A DNA stretch of 64,000 bases from Bacillus sp. SM2101 (GCF_018588585.1 NZ_JAEUFG010000019.1:20995-84994), one strand, 5' to 3'; numbered from the stretch's first letter, positions 17,568 to 27,002 are shown. A program made the numbers and translations. Notes: generated from the letters alone by a model not told the origin.

Positions 17568-18958
17568 TTACTGGAATTAAGAGACGCATTGTTATACATT
17601 ATACGCTTGTTATTTTATTAACAGTAGCGCTATTTGAAGGTATTTTTATCGGTATCATTCACTTTTATTATTATGATGGGATAGAAAAATCATTAATTAA
17701 CCATGCAGAAATTTCAGCTTCCTTAGCTAATCGACAAATGAATATTACAAAACAGAATTTGGATCAGAACTTGTCCATTATTCGAGATAACCTTATACAT
17801 GAAGGAGCAGATTTACAAGTCATAAACGAAGAAGGAAGAGTTTTAACTACATCGAGTGGCTTTGGAATTGAATCGCTTATTAAAACAAAAGATGTACAAG
17901 AGGCATTAAGGGGCAAAACAATTTCTTGGTATATGAATAACGATGTAGCAAATGAAAGACTGCTCGCTGTTTCTACTCCCCTCATAGATGAGGGTGAACC
18001 TTATGCTGTGATTCGCTATATTACTTCCTTAGAAGAAGTAGATCGGACAGTTCAAAATATCTATTGGATATCAATTAGTATAGGTGCTGTCGTTATGATT
18101 GCAACCTTTCTTATTAGTTATACTTTAGCCAACTCCATTGCTAAGCCAATCTATGAATTAACAGGCGCAACAAAAAAAATTGCGAAAGGTAATTTTGAAA
18201 GTAGAATAGAAGAATCTTACATTGATGAAATTGGTACACTAGCAAAGACCTTTAATTATATGGCTGAAGAATTAACGAAAAATGATAAAATGAAAAACGA
18301 ATTTATATCTTCAGTATCCCACGAAATTCGCACACCCCTTACAAGTATTAAAGGGTGGAGTGAAACAATGCTCTCTGGGGACTTAGCAAATAAAGAAGAG
18401 ACAACTCTTGGACTATCAATAATTCAAAAGGAAACAGATCGATTAATAGGCTTAGTAGAAGACTTGTTAGATTTCTCTGCATATAACAGAGATTCGATTA
18501 GATTAAATTTATCAACTACAGACCTTTCAAGACTAATTAATGATGTAACTTCTCAAATGAAAGCAAAGGCATCAAACAAACATATTTCAATAATCTTCGA
18601 TACCTCAGATACCCAAGTATTAAGTGAGATCGATCCGAATCGTATGAAGCAAGTGCTCATTAATTTACTGGATAATGCGATTAAATATTCTCCACAAAAC
18701 AGTAGCATTACTATTACATGTACTGAAACGAATGATAATGTAATCGTTACTGTAATGGACGAAGGCAACGGTATTGAGGAAGAAGAAATATCTAACATTA
18801 CGAAAATGTTTTATCAAACAAATGCCCACAAAGAAGGAACAGGCCTTGGACTTGCAATATCTCAAAAAATAATTGATCTTCATCACGGCACTCTTAACAT
18901 TCAAAGTAAAATTAATGAGGGAACTACCATTTCTGTTACCATCCCGAAAAAGAAGTGA
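17564..18958 (+). CDS. Sensor histidine kinase (lipoprotein operon)
   Basis: 464 residues. A membrane helix (residues ~12-35) is followed by a ~130-residue extracytoplasmic sensor, probably Cache-like judging by length and ITKQNLDQNLSIIRDNL, then a second helix (~165-187), HAMP, His kinase A with SSVSHEIRTPLTSIKGW, and HATPase with DEGNGI and GTGLGLAISQKI. It resembles the WalK/ResE/PhoR class in layout but lacks a clear PAS domain. The overlap with the regulator marks them as a cognate pair. The lipoproteins upstream could deliver an external signal to the sensor domain; this is inference from operon order. Confidence 0.92.
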   Translation: MITGIKRRIVIHYTLVILLTVALFEGIFIGIIHFYYYDGIEKSLINHAEISASLANRQMNITKQNLDQNLSIIRDNLIHEGADLQVINEEGRVLTTSSGFGIESLIKTKDVQEALRGKTISWYMNNDVANERLLAVSTPLIDEGEPYAVIRYITSLEEVDRTVQNIYWISISIGAVVMIATFLISYTLANSIAKPIYELTGATKKIAKGNFESRIEESYIDEIGTLAKTFNYMAEELTKNDKMKNEFISSVSHEIRTPLTSIKGWSETMLSGDLANKEETTLGLSIIQKETDRLIGLVEDLLDFSAYNRDSIRLNLSTTDLSRLINDVTSQMKAKASNKHISIIFDTSDTQVLSEIDPNRMKQVLINLLDNAIKYSPQNSSITITCTETNDNVIVTVMDEGNGIEEEEISNITKMFYQTNAHKEGTGLGLAISQKIIDLHHGTLNIQSKINEGTTISVTIPKKK

Positions 18959-18990
18959 AAAAACTGATGGAGAATTGTTGCAATGATAAG

Positions 18991-19036
18991 AAAAATACTA
19001 TGTTGTTGGAAGGTATCCATCAACATAGTATTTTTT
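18991..19036. terminator. Bidirectional terminator between kinase and nap operons
   Basis: A 15-bp stem AAAAATACTATGTTG / CAACATAGTATTTTTT ends in a T-run on the plus strand and, because the stem begins AAAAA, in a T-run on the minus strand as well. The stop codon of napH lies inside the T-run. Confidence 0.88.
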
Positions 19037-19904
19037 ATGCTTTTATCCGCTCATCGTTCCAATACTCGTTTTTGAGATTATCGCTTTTTCGCATCGCTAT
19101 TATTAAGGCGTTTGTTGGACAGTGATCAACACACATGCCACAAAGGCTACAATCACCTGCTGATACATATTGCTCTTCACGATTAATTGCAGGTTCTAAG
19201 ATATCTGGATCAGCGAAGCAAACTTGTCGACAACGATCACAGCCCGTACATAAATCATGGTCAAATTTCACACGAAACATTCCAACTCTACCAATGGCTT
19301 GATAGAAGCCACCAAGAGGACAAATATATCGACACCAGCCTCTTTTAGAAATGAATAGGTCAAATAACATGATAAAGAGCAATAGCCAAAAACCAACTCC
19401 ACCAGTGAATAACATGTTTCGCATCGTAAATCCGATTGGTGAGAAAACCTCAAATACTGGTACACTAATTACGAATGATAATAGTAGAACAAGTCCAGCA
19501 AAGTATACCTTTAAATGCCTATCCATGTGTTTATCAGGCAACTGGATAATTCCCCTAATTTTATCAATGAAATCTAACATCGTATTGACTGGACATACCC
19601 AACTACAAAATACTCTCCCACGGATCAGTACATAAAACAGCAAAATAATTAACGCACTACCGATAAAAGTTAAATGAAAGGTTTTTGAAGCAAGCATAAC
19701 TTGTAGTGTAGCAAAAGGATCTGATAGAACAATTCCAAATAAACTAGAGGATGATAATGAACCGAAAAAGAAGTTATCACCCTCAACTTCTACGAAAAAC
19801 AATGGAGAAAGAAACAACAATAAAATTGAAAACTGCACGAACCTTCGTACAACTGTCCATTTACGATATGTTTTTCTTTTCGATCTCATCCATCTCATCC
19901 TCAC
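19035..19904 (-). CDS. napH: NapH-like membrane ferredoxin (quinol dehydrogenase component)
   Basis: 289 residues with four or five membrane helices. It has the NapH cysteine pattern: CSWVCPVN and CRYICPLGG on membrane loops, then two [4Fe-4S] motifs CTGCDRCRQVCF and CSLCGMCVDHCP near the C-terminus. In Nap systems lacking NapC, NapH with NapG oxidises menaquinol and passes electrons to NapB/NapA. It starts at GTG (19904) with AAGGA seven bases upstream; later in-frame ATGs are alternatives. It is the last gene of the cluster, 165 bases after tatA. Confidence 0.85.
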   Translation of the reverse strand: MRMRWMRSKRKTYRKWTVVRRFVQFSILLLFLSPLFFVEVEGDNFFFGSLSSSSLFGIVLSDPFATLQVMLASKTFHLTFIGSALIILLFYVLIRGRVFCSWVCPVNTMLDFIDKIRGIIQLPDKHMDRHLKVYFAGLVLLLSFVISVPVFEVFSPIGFTMRNMLFTGGVGFWLLLFIMLFDLFISKRGWCRYICPLGGFYQAIGRVGMFRVKFDHDLCTGCDRCRQVCFADPDILEPAINREEQYVSAGDCSLCGMCVDHCPTNALIIAMRKSDNLKNEYWNDERIKA

Positions 19905-20069
19905 ATGAGGTTCCTTGTTATCATTATATATATTTAAGGTTTTATACGGTTGACATTACTTTAAAGATGAGAAGACATCTGAACTCTAGTTGAAATTAAA
20001 TTATTGTTTACTTAGAAAACACACATTTTTTTAGAAAATTAACAGACCTTCCTTAAGTACTTGAAAGCG

Positions 20070-20285
20070 TTATTGTTTTACTGACTCTGTGCTTTCCTCA
20101 ATAACCTGCTTTGCTTCTATCACTTCTTTGCCTGTATCATCAACTAATTCTTTTGTTGCTTTTTTAAATTCTTTTAATGTTGACCCTACTGCTCTCCCCA
20201 ATTCTGGAAGCTTGTTAGGTCCAAATATGACAAGAGCAAGGATGAGAATAAGGATAAGACCTGGTACACCAATATTCGATAACAT
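20070..20285 (-). CDS. tatA: Twin-arginine translocase subunit TatA
   Basis: 71 residues from [10 protein letters not shown], preceded by GGAGGGATCACGT. It has one N-terminal membrane helix ([21 protein letters not shown]), the conserved [14 protein letters not shown] hinge, an amphipathic helix and a charged tail. It would form the Tat pore with a TatC encoded elsewhere. Its location inside the nap cluster fits a dedicated role exporting folded, cofactor-loaded NapA and the ferredoxin, both of which carry twin-arginine signals. Confidence 0.93.
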   Translation of the reverse strand: MLSNIGVPGLILILILALVIFGPNKLPELGRAVGSTLKEFKKATKELVDDTGKEVIEAKQVIEESTESVKQ

Positions 20286-20307
20286 ACGTGATCCCTCCAA
20301 AGTAAGC

Positions 20308-20862
20308 TTATATAGTATTTACAAATATCCCTTTGTACTGTTGAATACAGCTAGAAACACACAGTCCGCATCCATTACAAAGCTTATCATCAACTGTAGG
20401 TTTCCCATTTATTATCTTTAATGCCCCATCAATAGGACATGACCTCACACAGTAATCACACATCACTTCACGAAAAGCCAAACAATTTTGTTGTTTGATT
20501 TCAGCTTTGCCTATGGCAGGGTTTTGCATCAAGCCATCTTTACTTAACGCGCTTGTAGGGCAATGATCAATACACTTTTCACAAAAAGTACATGCAATAT
20601 CATTAGGATCAAGATAGGGAGTGTTGGTAAGCTTTGCTCCGTGTTTCATTGAAAAAAGAGATATCGTATTTTCTGGACATACATCTTTACAGATACCACA
20701 ACGAGTACACGAAGTTAAAAAGGCTAATTCACTTTCTGCACCTGGAGGTCGAATAAAATCTCTCTCTTGTTCTATTTGTGGTGCGATAAAATTCCCTATA
20801 AAGCCGATTGTAGAACTGATGTTAAGTGAAAAGAAACTGCGCCTAGTCATTTTCTCTTTCAT
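20308..20862 (-). CDS. Tat-exported polyferredoxin (NapG/NapF-like)
   Basis: 184 residues. The N-terminus [17 protein letters not shown] is a twin-arginine signal. Four [4Fe-4S] motifs follow: [41 protein letters not shown] (modified) and [11 protein letters not shown]. The presequence suggests an outer-face electron carrier working with NapH. The gene overlaps napD by 4 bases (ATGA). A second ferredoxin with similar architecture is the first gene of the cluster, so assignment as NapG versus NapF is uncertain. Confidence 0.85.
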   Translation of the reverse strand: MKEKMTRRSFFSLNISSTIGFIGNFIAPQIEQERDFIRPPGAESELAFLTSCTRCGICKDVCPENTISLFSMKHGAKLTNTPYLDPNDIACTFCEKCIDHCPTSALSKDGLMQNPAIGKAEIKQQNCLAFREVMCDYCVRSCPIDGALKIINGKPTVDDKLCNGCGLCVSSCIQQYKGIFVNTI

Positions 20863-21119
20863 TGTAAAACATCTACCTCAGAGATTTGTTGCCCCTCAAA
20901 ATTTGTATACACAAGACATACCGTAAGTACACCCTCAATTCCCTCAAATAACTTCGATGTTTCGTAGCTATCATTAATCGTATCTGCCTCTAGAGTAATG
21001 ATTACCTTTGATTCAGCTTCAATATGATGTACCTCTACTCCAGAAATTTTTTCAAGTTCGGTTGCAGCTTCCCTTGCTTTTCCTATAATCGTCTCAATAA
21101 GGATGCCAGAAATCACCAT
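20859..21119 (-). CDS. napD: NapD-like nitrate reductase maturation chaperone
   Basis: 86 residues from MVISGILIETIIGKAREA, preceded by AAGGGGGAGATTTT. It has the ferredoxin-like fold pattern of NapD (SGILIET...ISGVEVHHIEAESKVIITLEA). NapD binds the twin-arginine signal of NapA and holds it in the cytoplasm until the molybdenum cofactor is inserted. It overlaps the following ferredoxin gene. It is separated from napB by 250 bases containing a large hairpin. Confidence 0.85.
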   Translation of the reverse strand: MVISGILIETIIGKAREAATELEKISGVEVHHIEAESKVIITLEADTINDSYETSKLFEGIEGVLTVCLVYTNFEGQQISEVDVLQ

Positions 21120-21168
21120 AAAATCTCCCCCTTTACACATACATCTTCTGAAAAATAAATAAAACTGA

Positions 21169-21236
21169 CCTCACATTAGATAAAATCTATATGCTGATTA
21201 ATTTTTACTCTTGTACAGCATATTGAAATTGTGAGG
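21169..21236 (-). promoter_or_regulatory. Large two-helix hairpin between napB and napD
   Basis: CCTCACA (21169-21175) pairs with TGTGAGG (21230-21236), and within it ATATGCTG (21189-21196) pairs with CAGCATAT (21216-21223). T-rich but interrupted sequence follows on the minus strand. It could be a partial terminator or an mRNA-stabilising stem setting different levels of napAB and napD-tatA-napH. A degenerate repeat fragment (TGTATTGTTGTTTTTTCGTA) lies next to it near 21280. Confidence 0.5.
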
Positions 21237-21369
21237 CCTGTTGTACTACTTATGACATATTTTTCATGATATATTTTGTCTGTATTGTTGTTTTTTCGTA
21301 GACAGCAAAGTTTTTCTTTAGAAACTTACAACCACCTTTACCTCGTTGTATTGATATAATATTTTTCAT

Positions 21370-21783
21370 TTATGGTTGGTTAAAAGCAGGTTTTGTATCG
21401 TTTTGTGTAGCATGGCACTGAATACAGTTATCTCTATAGATTGGATTGCCTATTTTGTCATCTACATAATGGTCGGCAGGCGGTGTAGGCGCACCTGTTG
21501 CTTCATTTCCATGACATGCAGTACAGCTTTCATATCGTAACTCAGGGTTCCATCTGTCAATATGGTCATCTGGTTGCATTGGTGGTGCTCCTTGTAATAC
21601 CATCGATGCAGCATCTTCTCTGTCATCAGATGATAATTGTGGTAATGTGACCGTCTCAACAGCAGGCTCTTCAGTTACTTCTGGTTCTGTTTGCTGCACC
21701 GGATCTGCAGTATCATTAGAACAACCAATAAGACTAAAGACTAATACAGTAATTACAAATAATAACAAATTTCTTTTTTTCAT
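21370..21783 (-). CDS. napB: NapB-like dihaem c-type cytochrome lipoprotein
   Basis: 137 residues. The signal peptide ends in lipobox LIGC (Cys21), then a Pro/Glu/Val-rich linker. Two CXXCH haem sites, CTACH and CIQCH, sit in the NapB-like context GAPPMQPDDHIDRW...LRYESC and NCIQCHATQND. It would accept electrons from NapH/ferredoxin and deliver them to NapA. Gram-negative NapB is soluble; here the lipobox would tether it to the outer face of the membrane. It lies 11 bases after napA. Confidence 0.88.
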   Translation of the reverse strand: MKKRNLLLFVITVLVFSLIGCSNDTADPVQQTEPEVTEEPAVETVTLPQLSSDDREDAASMVLQGAPPMQPDDHIDRWNPELRYESCTACHGNEATGAPTPPADHYVDDKIGNPIYRDNCIQCHATQNDTKPAFNQP

Positions 21784-21794
21784 GTGCTCACCCC

Positions 21795-24350
21795 CTAAGC
21801 CTTTTCAATCTTAACTGCACATTTTTTATAGTCGGGTTGTTTAGAAATCGGACAATATGTGTCTAGTGTTGCTAAATTAATTAATGTTTCTTCCGCAAAG
21901 AATGGTACGTAGATAAGACCTTTAGGTGGATTTCCACGCCCTTTTGTCGTAGCTTTCACTTTCACTTCACCACGACGTGTAATAACCTTGACCATATCAC
22001 CTGTTTTTATGCCCAATGCTTCTGCATCCTCAGGGTGAATTTCACAAAATGCCTCAGGTACTGCTCGGTGTAATTCTGGAACACGTCTTGTCATCGAACC
22101 GCTATGCCAATGCTCCAACACGCGACCAGTGCATAACCAAAACGGATACTCTTTATCTGGAATCTCAGATGCATCCTCAAATGGACGGAAGAAAATCGTA
22201 GGTCTATGATCAGTAGATTTATAAAAATCAATGTCTTTATATCTTCCTGGTTGACCGAATTCCTCAATATTGTATTGGTCAAAACCGTCCTCTTGTTTTC
22301 CATACGAATAACGCCAATTTGTTTCGAGCCATTCGCCATTCACTTCACGAACAGGCCAGCATATACCGTGTTGCTTAAAGTACTCTTCATATGGTGCTAA
22401 CTGTTTTGCTTTAGTCTTTAATTGCTTGCCGAGCTCCTGTACTTCAGGATTTTCATGCGTATGTGGATTAGAGAACATTCGGTACTCTTCCCAAAGTATT
22501 TTGTTTACTTCATGCTGGTCCTCAAGTAAATCATTTTTGTCATAATCCCAAATATTGCCGAATATAACATCAAAGGCATCTTTATCACCTATTTTTTTAC
22601 CTTCAAGCACACGTTTTGCTACTTGAACAATTGCCCATAAATCCCATTTTGCCTCACCTGGCGGTTCAGTACATTTTTCAAAAACATTACTACGTCTTTC
22701 AGCATTACCAAATTGTCCTTCTCTCTCCACCCACATGGATGCTGGAAAAACAACATCTGCCATCTCAGTTGAACGAGTCGGATAAACTTCAGATACGACG
22801 ATAAATCCATCCTTCACACCTTTTCCGTCAGGGTCATTCCCTCTGAAGCGGTTGAGCTTAGGCATCGTTTGTCCCCAGTTGTTTGACATACTCCACATAA
22901 ACTTAACATTTCCGTTACCCAATTCTCGGAACATTTTGACCGTATGATATCCTGGTGTTTCAATCGGATCTAAGTATCCTTTTGGAAGATTCCAAATCAA
23001 TTCACTAAATTGTCTATGTTCCGGTTTTTTCACCTCTAAGTCAGCTGGTAGACGATGTGCAAATACACCAACCTCCCGAGCTGTCCCACACGCACTTGGT
23101 TGGCCCGTTAATGAAAATGGGCCGTTACCAGGTTTACTTATTTTACCAGTCATAAGGTGAAGGTTGTATACTAAATTGTTAATCCAAGTCCCTCTTGTAT
23201 GCTGGTTCATTCCCATCGTCCAAAGTGACATGATTTTTTTATTCGGATCAGCGAACTCTTTTGCTAATTCTTCAATCTGTTCAGCTGGAACACCAGATAA
23301 TTCTGCGGCCTTTTCAAGCGTGTATTCACTCACCATTTGTTTATATTCTTCAAATGTTATATTCCAGTCTTTCCCTGCAACCTTTCCAACCTCTGTAGCT
23401 TCATAATTGTCATCGAATGTATGACCAAGGTTTTCGGTACCTGCTTTGAACTGACAATGTTCTTCAACAAACTTCTTGTCATACGCATCATTGACTATGA
23501 GATAGTTGGCGATAGCATTCGCAATAGCTAAATCCGTTTGCGGTCTAAAGACAAGTACGGATTCCGCAGTTTCAGAAGTACGGGATGGTCTCGTTGTTAA
23601 GTCATAATGTTTGACATTCGTACCACTTAATTTTCTTGCAGTTAGACGTGAATATAGAACTGGGTGCATCTCTGCCATATTTGCTCCCCATGTGACAAAA
23701 ACATCAGCTTCATCTAAATCACGATAAGATCCCATTGGTTCATCTGATTGGAATGTCTTCATAAATCCAGCAACTGCACTTGCCATACAAAGACGTGCAT
23801 TTGGATCAATATTATTATTTAACAATCCTATTTTCCATAACTTCACTGATGCATACCCTTCAGTGATCGTCTGTTGACCTGATCCCCAAAAGGCAATAGA
23901 TTTAGGGTCTTTAGCGTGATTGTCTTTTAATTTATTTGCAACTAAATCTAAAGCTTCTTCCCAAGATGCCTCTCGAAAACCTTCCATCGTCCCTTTTTTA
24001 CTTTTGTCTTCTCTAATTAATGGCTTCGTTAAGCGATCTTTGCCAAAAAGAATCTTTCCTACGTAATACCCTTTAATACAATTTAAGCCACGACTCGAAC
24101 GGTTGTCAGGATCACCTTTTGTGGCAACAACTTTACCATCTTTTACACCAACGAGTACTCCACAACCAGTCCCACAGAAGCGACATACCGTTGATTTCCA
24201 TTCATCAGGTTCAACGTTAGCCATTTCCTGTACGACAGGATCATTTTGTGGTTCTACTGGTGTTGTCGCTTCATCCTTTTTACAGCCTGCAACTGCTAAT
24301 GTTGCGGAAACTGCAGTTGCTTTTAATAAAGATCTGCGTGTTAACTCCAT
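21795..24350 (-). CDS. napA: Periplasmic-type nitrate reductase catalytic subunit NapA, Tat lipoprotein
   Basis: 851 residues. The N-terminus is a twin-arginine signal (LTRRSLLKA) running into a lipobox VAGC (Cys23), so the folded enzyme should be exported and lipid-anchored. The [4Fe-4S] cysteines are C56, C59, C63 and C91 (CRFCGTGCG...GLNCIKGY). The molybdenum ligand is probably Cys188 in [10 protein letters not shown]. Molybdopterin-dinucleotide regions include [20 protein letters not shown] and [13 protein letters not shown], all NapA-like. It reduces nitrate to nitrite outside the cell. It is the second gene of the cluster. Confidence 0.93.
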   Translation of the reverse strand: MELTRRSLLKATAVSATLAVAGCKKDEATTPVEPQNDPVVQEMANVEPDEWKSTVCRFCGTGCGVLVGVKDGKVVATKGDPDNRSSRGLNCIKGYYVGKILFGKDRLTKPLIREDKSKKGTMEGFREASWEEALDLVANKLKDNHAKDPKSIAFWGSGQQTITEGYASVKLWKIGLLNNNIDPNARLCMASAVAGFMKTFQSDEPMGSYRDLDEADVFVTWGANMAEMHPVLYSRLTARKLSGTNVKHYDLTTRPSRTSETAESVLVFRPQTDLAIANAIANYLIVNDAYDKKFVEEHCQFKAGTENLGHTFDDNYEATEVGKVAGKDWNITFEEYKQMVSEYTLEKAAELSGVPAEQIEELAKEFADPNKKIMSLWTMGMNQHTRGTWINNLVYNLHLMTGKISKPGNGPFSLTGQPSACGTAREVGVFAHRLPADLEVKKPEHRQFSELIWNLPKGYLDPIETPGYHTVKMFRELGNGNVKFMWSMSNNWGQTMPKLNRFRGNDPDGKGVKDGFIVVSEVYPTRSTEMADVVFPASMWVEREGQFGNAERRSNVFEKCTEPPGEAKWDLWAIVQVAKRVLEGKKIGDKDAFDVIFGNIWDYDKNDLLEDQHEVNKILWEEYRMFSNPHTHENPEVQELGKQLKTKAKQLAPYEEYFKQHGICWPVREVNGEWLETNWRYSYGKQEDGFDQYNIEEFGQPGRYKDIDFYKSTDHRPTIFFRPFEDASEIPDKEYPFWLCTGRVLEHWHSGSMTRRVPELHRAVPEAFCEIHPEDAEALGIKTGDMVKVITRRGEVKVKATTKGRGNPPKGLIYVPFFAEETLINLATLDTYCPISKQPDYKKCAVKIEKA

Positions 24351-24396
24351 TAAATAACTCCTCCCCCATTACAAATTCTGTTTCTTTTTATAAAAG

Positions 24397-24984
24397 CTAA
24401 AACAATCCTCTTACTTCTCGTGGCTTCACACGAATTGCAACAGGATTGTCAACAACACATCTTTGTTCACAAATCCCACATCCTACACATTTATCGACAT
24501 CAATGATTGGGGCGAACACTGCATGAATATCGTCACCGGGTTTTAGGTAAATATCTAATTTAATCGCTTCATCAATAAGCGGACATTCGCGATAACATAC
24601 TTCACAACGCACCCCCTCATAAGCGATACAATGTTCAGGATCAATGATTGCTGTTCCCATTTGAACGTCTTCAACTTGGTTAATTCCAGATAAGGCAGTT
24701 GTAGGACAAACCTCAACACAAGGGAAATCTTCACATAATCTACAAGGATTTTCTCTAGCTTCAATAAATGGTGTACCTAAGCCGAAACCATGCGCCTCAG
24801 TACCCATCTTAATGCTGTCATACGGACATGCTTGATTACACTTTCCACAACGTACACATAGTGCTAAAAATTCATCTTCTTCAGCTGCTCCAGGAGGACG
24901 AAGAACAGTTTTGTTTCCACCTTTCATAAGTGAAAGTAATTCGTAAGCAGCTAGACCACCTATTAATGTTTTTAGCAGATTCAT
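24397..24984 (-). CDS. napG: NapG-like ferredoxin, first gene of the nap cluster
   Basis: 195 residues from MNLLKTLIGGLAAYELL. An uncleaved N-terminal hydrophobic segment without a clear twin-arginine precedes four [4Fe-4S] motifs: CVRCGKCNQACP, CRLCEDFPCVEVCP, CIAYEGVRCEVCYRECP and CVGCGICEQRC, the NapG/MauM pattern. It would pair with NapH in quinol oxidation. The start is uncertain: the strong site AAGGAGGGGGG lies 15 bases before this ATG, so an upstream non-ATG codon is possible. The frame stays open to 25164, but that extension covers the Fnr site and is unlikely to be translated. Confidence 0.82.
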   Translation of the reverse strand: MNLLKTLIGGLAAYELLSLMKGGNKTVLRPPGAAEEDEFLALCVRCGKCNQACPYDSIKMGTEAHGFGLGTPFIEARENPCRLCEDFPCVEVCPTTALSGINQVEDVQMGTAIIDPEHCIAYEGVRCEVCYRECPLIDEAIKLDIYLKPGDDIHAVFAPIIDVDKCVGCGICEQRCVVDNPVAIRVKPREVRGLF

Positions 24985-25071
24985 ACCTTTCAGAATGATC
25001 CCCCCTCCTTGAGCAAAGATCTTAAAAACATTACTATCATAATAAAAGTACCATTTTAAATAATTGAAAAA

Positions 25072-25087
25072 TGTGATAAATCTCACA
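25072..25087. promoter_or_regulatory. Fnr/Crp-type operator upstream of the nap cluster
   Basis: TGTGATAAATCTCACA is a perfect TGTGA-N6-TCACA palindrome, the site recognised by Bacillus Fnr. Its centre is 95 bases upstream of the first nap start. A TACTTT at 25045-25050 (minus) has its centre 32 bases downstream, the spacing expected of a class II activated promoter. Anaerobic activation of nap is therefore likely. Confidence 0.8.
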
Positions 25088-25369
25088 TTAATTAACATCA
25101 CTACAAGATACTTTTTGACAATTTCAAAATAAAACTTCACATTTATTTCACAAAACTGCCACACCTATTCACATAATTGAAAACGCATTTATTTATTTCG
25201 TTTTTTATGAAATTCAATAATACAGACTTTACAAATCATAGAAATTCATCAAAAATAAATGTATAGAAGAGCTGCTTCCGTTGTGCATAATGATAGCAAC
25301 AACAGATTTGTACATAGCGCAGGCTACAATTTACTAAAACATACATTATAGATAATAAGGATGATAAAG

Positions 25370-25609
25370 ATGAAAATTCGCAAAGCTATAATCAATAACC
25401 AACAAGAAAAAATATACTTATACGAAAATAAAAAAGAAGAGTATACTATTATCGCTATTCCCATTATTGAGTGGTCTTTCAAAGTTGATTATGAACAGGA
25501 CGCTGAAACGCTTAAAAGCATACTTTATTCTTCACTCAAATCCCATACAAATGCAGACACTTCTCAAGACTTGACCAACAAAATCTCACAGTGGGTTCGT
25601 GAAATGTGA
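25370..25609 (+). CDS. yueH: YueH-like small protein
   Basis: 79 residues from the ATG at 25370, which has AAGG nine bases upstream; the ATG at 25361 abuts that site and is unlikely. The sequence IYLYENKKEEYTIIAIP followed by EWSFKVDYEQ resembles Bacillus YueH, a small uncharacterised protein. It is divergent from the nap cluster. No membrane segment or catalytic motif is visible. Confidence 0.75.
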   Translation: MKIRKAIINNQQEKIYLYENKKEEYTIIAIPIIEWSFKVDYEQDAETLKSILYSSLKSHTNADTSQDLTNKISQWVREM

Positions 25610-25815
25610 CATTAATTTGATTTACACATAAAAAAACTGAACATTAGGATATGATTTTGTAGATATTGTTCGTGATTTATTATACAATGAACATGGTCTA
25701 TCATATCTTGCATTGACTGTTGCTTCTTGTACAAAGAAAATACAGAATATTAACGAGCGTACATGGAGCCTATTCATTTAATTAATTACTTGAAAGCTGC
25801 ATGATATCCTCAGCA

Positions 25816-25857
25816 TACTGTTTTTACATTAGCAACAAAGTTTACGAAAAAAGAGCC
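25816..25857 (+). mobile_element. MITE-like repeat, copy G, minimal form
   Basis: Only 42 bp remain: a left end TACTGTTTTTACATT joined directly to the right end AGCAACAAAGTTTACGAAAA and AAGAGCC. The internal 100+ bp are absent. No target duplication is seen. Confidence 0.5.
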
Positions 25858-25970
25858 GTTATTCTTTACAGTTACTGACGACAATTGTGGAATGAACCAC
25901 GAGGGAGCTGTAAAAGAAATTGCCGTGTCGTCTGGGCAGAGGCATCTGGATCAGCGTATGTGCCAAATTT
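25858..25970 (+). pseudogene. Possible histidine-kinase ATPase remnant
   Basis: Directly after repeat copy G, the frame reads LFFTVTDDNCGMNHEGAVKE, like the D-x-G-x-G-M box of YesM/LytS-type kinases. A frame change then gives GIWISVCAKF, resembling the GIGLxNV box. It is short, frameshifted and lacks a start, so the assignment is weak. Confidence 0.3.
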
Positions 25971-26122
25971 AGTCTAGGAGTTTTTATTGATATGAATGTA
26001 GGAACCATACATTAAAACAAATTAGGCTTTTCTTAATAAACAGGAATACATGAAAATATTAGACTATTAAGCACTATTACGTTTTCTCCAGCCTCTTTGT
26101 ATATAATATAGGAGGGATAAAG

Positions 26123-26962
26123 TTGGAAGAAAAATTGATTTTAGATGGAACTAAGGTTGCCAGTTCTGTAAAAGACAGCTTAACAATGCGTGTATCTGCC
26201 TTAAAAGAGCGAGGCGTTAATCCTTGTTTAGCTACAATTTTAGTTGGAGATGATCCTTCTTCTGCCACTTATGTAAAAATGAAAGGGAATGCGTGCGACC
26301 GGTTAGGCATTTTCTCAAAACGCATTCATCTACCAAAAGAAACTCAAACTGAAGAACTATTACAAATCATTCAGGAGCTTAATAATGATCCTTCTACACA
26401 TGGCATCTTATTGCAGCACCCAGTGCCAAGCCAAATAGATGAACGGGCTGCCTTTGAAGCAATTGATATTGAAAAAGATGTAGATGGTGTTACTAGTCTC
26501 GGTTTTGGACAAACATCGTTTGGCTTTGGAAAATATCCTTCTTGTACACCTGCAGCTATTTTAGAAATTATTGATTTTTATTCCTTGCCAATTGAAGGTA
26601 AACATGCCGTTGTTGTTGGACGAAGCCCTATATTAGGAAAACCAGTGTCAATGATGCTGCTCAACAGGAATGCGACTGTAACGACATGTCATTCAAAAAC
26701 ACAAAATTTAGCAGATATTATTAAACAAGCAGATATTGTGGTTGCTGCAGTTGGCAAACCTAATTTTATTAAAGGCGAATGGCTTAAAGAAGGTGCTGTC
26801 GTGCTTGATGCGGGTTACAACAAAGGAAATGTTGGTGATGCAGATTATGATAGCTGTTTACAATATGCTAGTGCAATCACACCAGTTCCAGGAGGCGTTG
26901 GACCTGTAACTATTTCAATGTTATTAAAACATACCGTTGATGCAGCTGAAGCAACCTTATAA
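26123..26962 (+). CDS. folD: Bifunctional methylene-THF dehydrogenase/cyclohydrolase FolD
   Basis: 279 residues starting at TTG with GGAGGGATAAAG upstream. FolD oxidises 5,10-methylene-THF to methenyl-THF and hydrolyses it to 10-formyl-THF. Seen are the catalytic Tyr/Lys region ATYVKMKGNACDRLGI (Y-x3-K), CTPAAILEIIDFY, the nucleotide-binding VVGRSPILGKPVSMMLL and the C-terminal PGGVGPVTISML. The usual LQLPLP is LQHPVP here, suggesting a divergent or second FolD. It is monocistronic and followed by a strong terminator. Confidence 0.92.
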   Translation: MEEKLILDGTKVASSVKDSLTMRVSALKERGVNPCLATILVGDDPSSATYVKMKGNACDRLGIFSKRIHLPKETQTEELLQIIQELNNDPSTHGILLQHPVPSQIDERAAFEAIDIEKDVDGVTSLGFGQTSFGFGKYPSCTPAAILEIIDFYSLPIEGKHAVVVGRSPILGKPVSMMLLNRNATVTTCHSKTQNLADIIKQADIVVAAVGKPNFIKGEWLKEGAVVLDAGYNKGNVGDADYDSCLQYASAITPVPGGVGPVTISMLLKHTVDAAEATL

Positions 26963-26969
26963 ATATAGT

Positions 26970-27002
26970 AAAGCTCAAAAGCAATTTTTGCTTTTGAGCT
27001 TT
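26970..27002 (+). terminator. folD terminator
   Basis: A 15-bp perfect stem AAAGCTCAAAAGCAA and its complement with a 3-base loop, 8 bases past the folD stop, followed by TTCTTCT. The minus-strand side is also suitable for the converging gene. Confidence 0.8.

Larger units (their letters stand above)
25610..26122. other. Gene-remnant region between yueH and folD
   Basis: About 510 bases without an intact gene. A 43-codon open stretch ending near 25783 (FVDIVRDLLYNEHGLSYLAL) has no start or recognisable family. A very short repeat copy (25816-25857) and a kinase-like remnant follow, then an AT-rich leader for folD. Confidence 0.4.

Noticed and set aside
24985..25164. 60-residue N-terminal extension of the NapG-like ferredoxin
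   Set aside because: It is AT-rich, unlike any family member, and spans the Fnr site and probable promoter.
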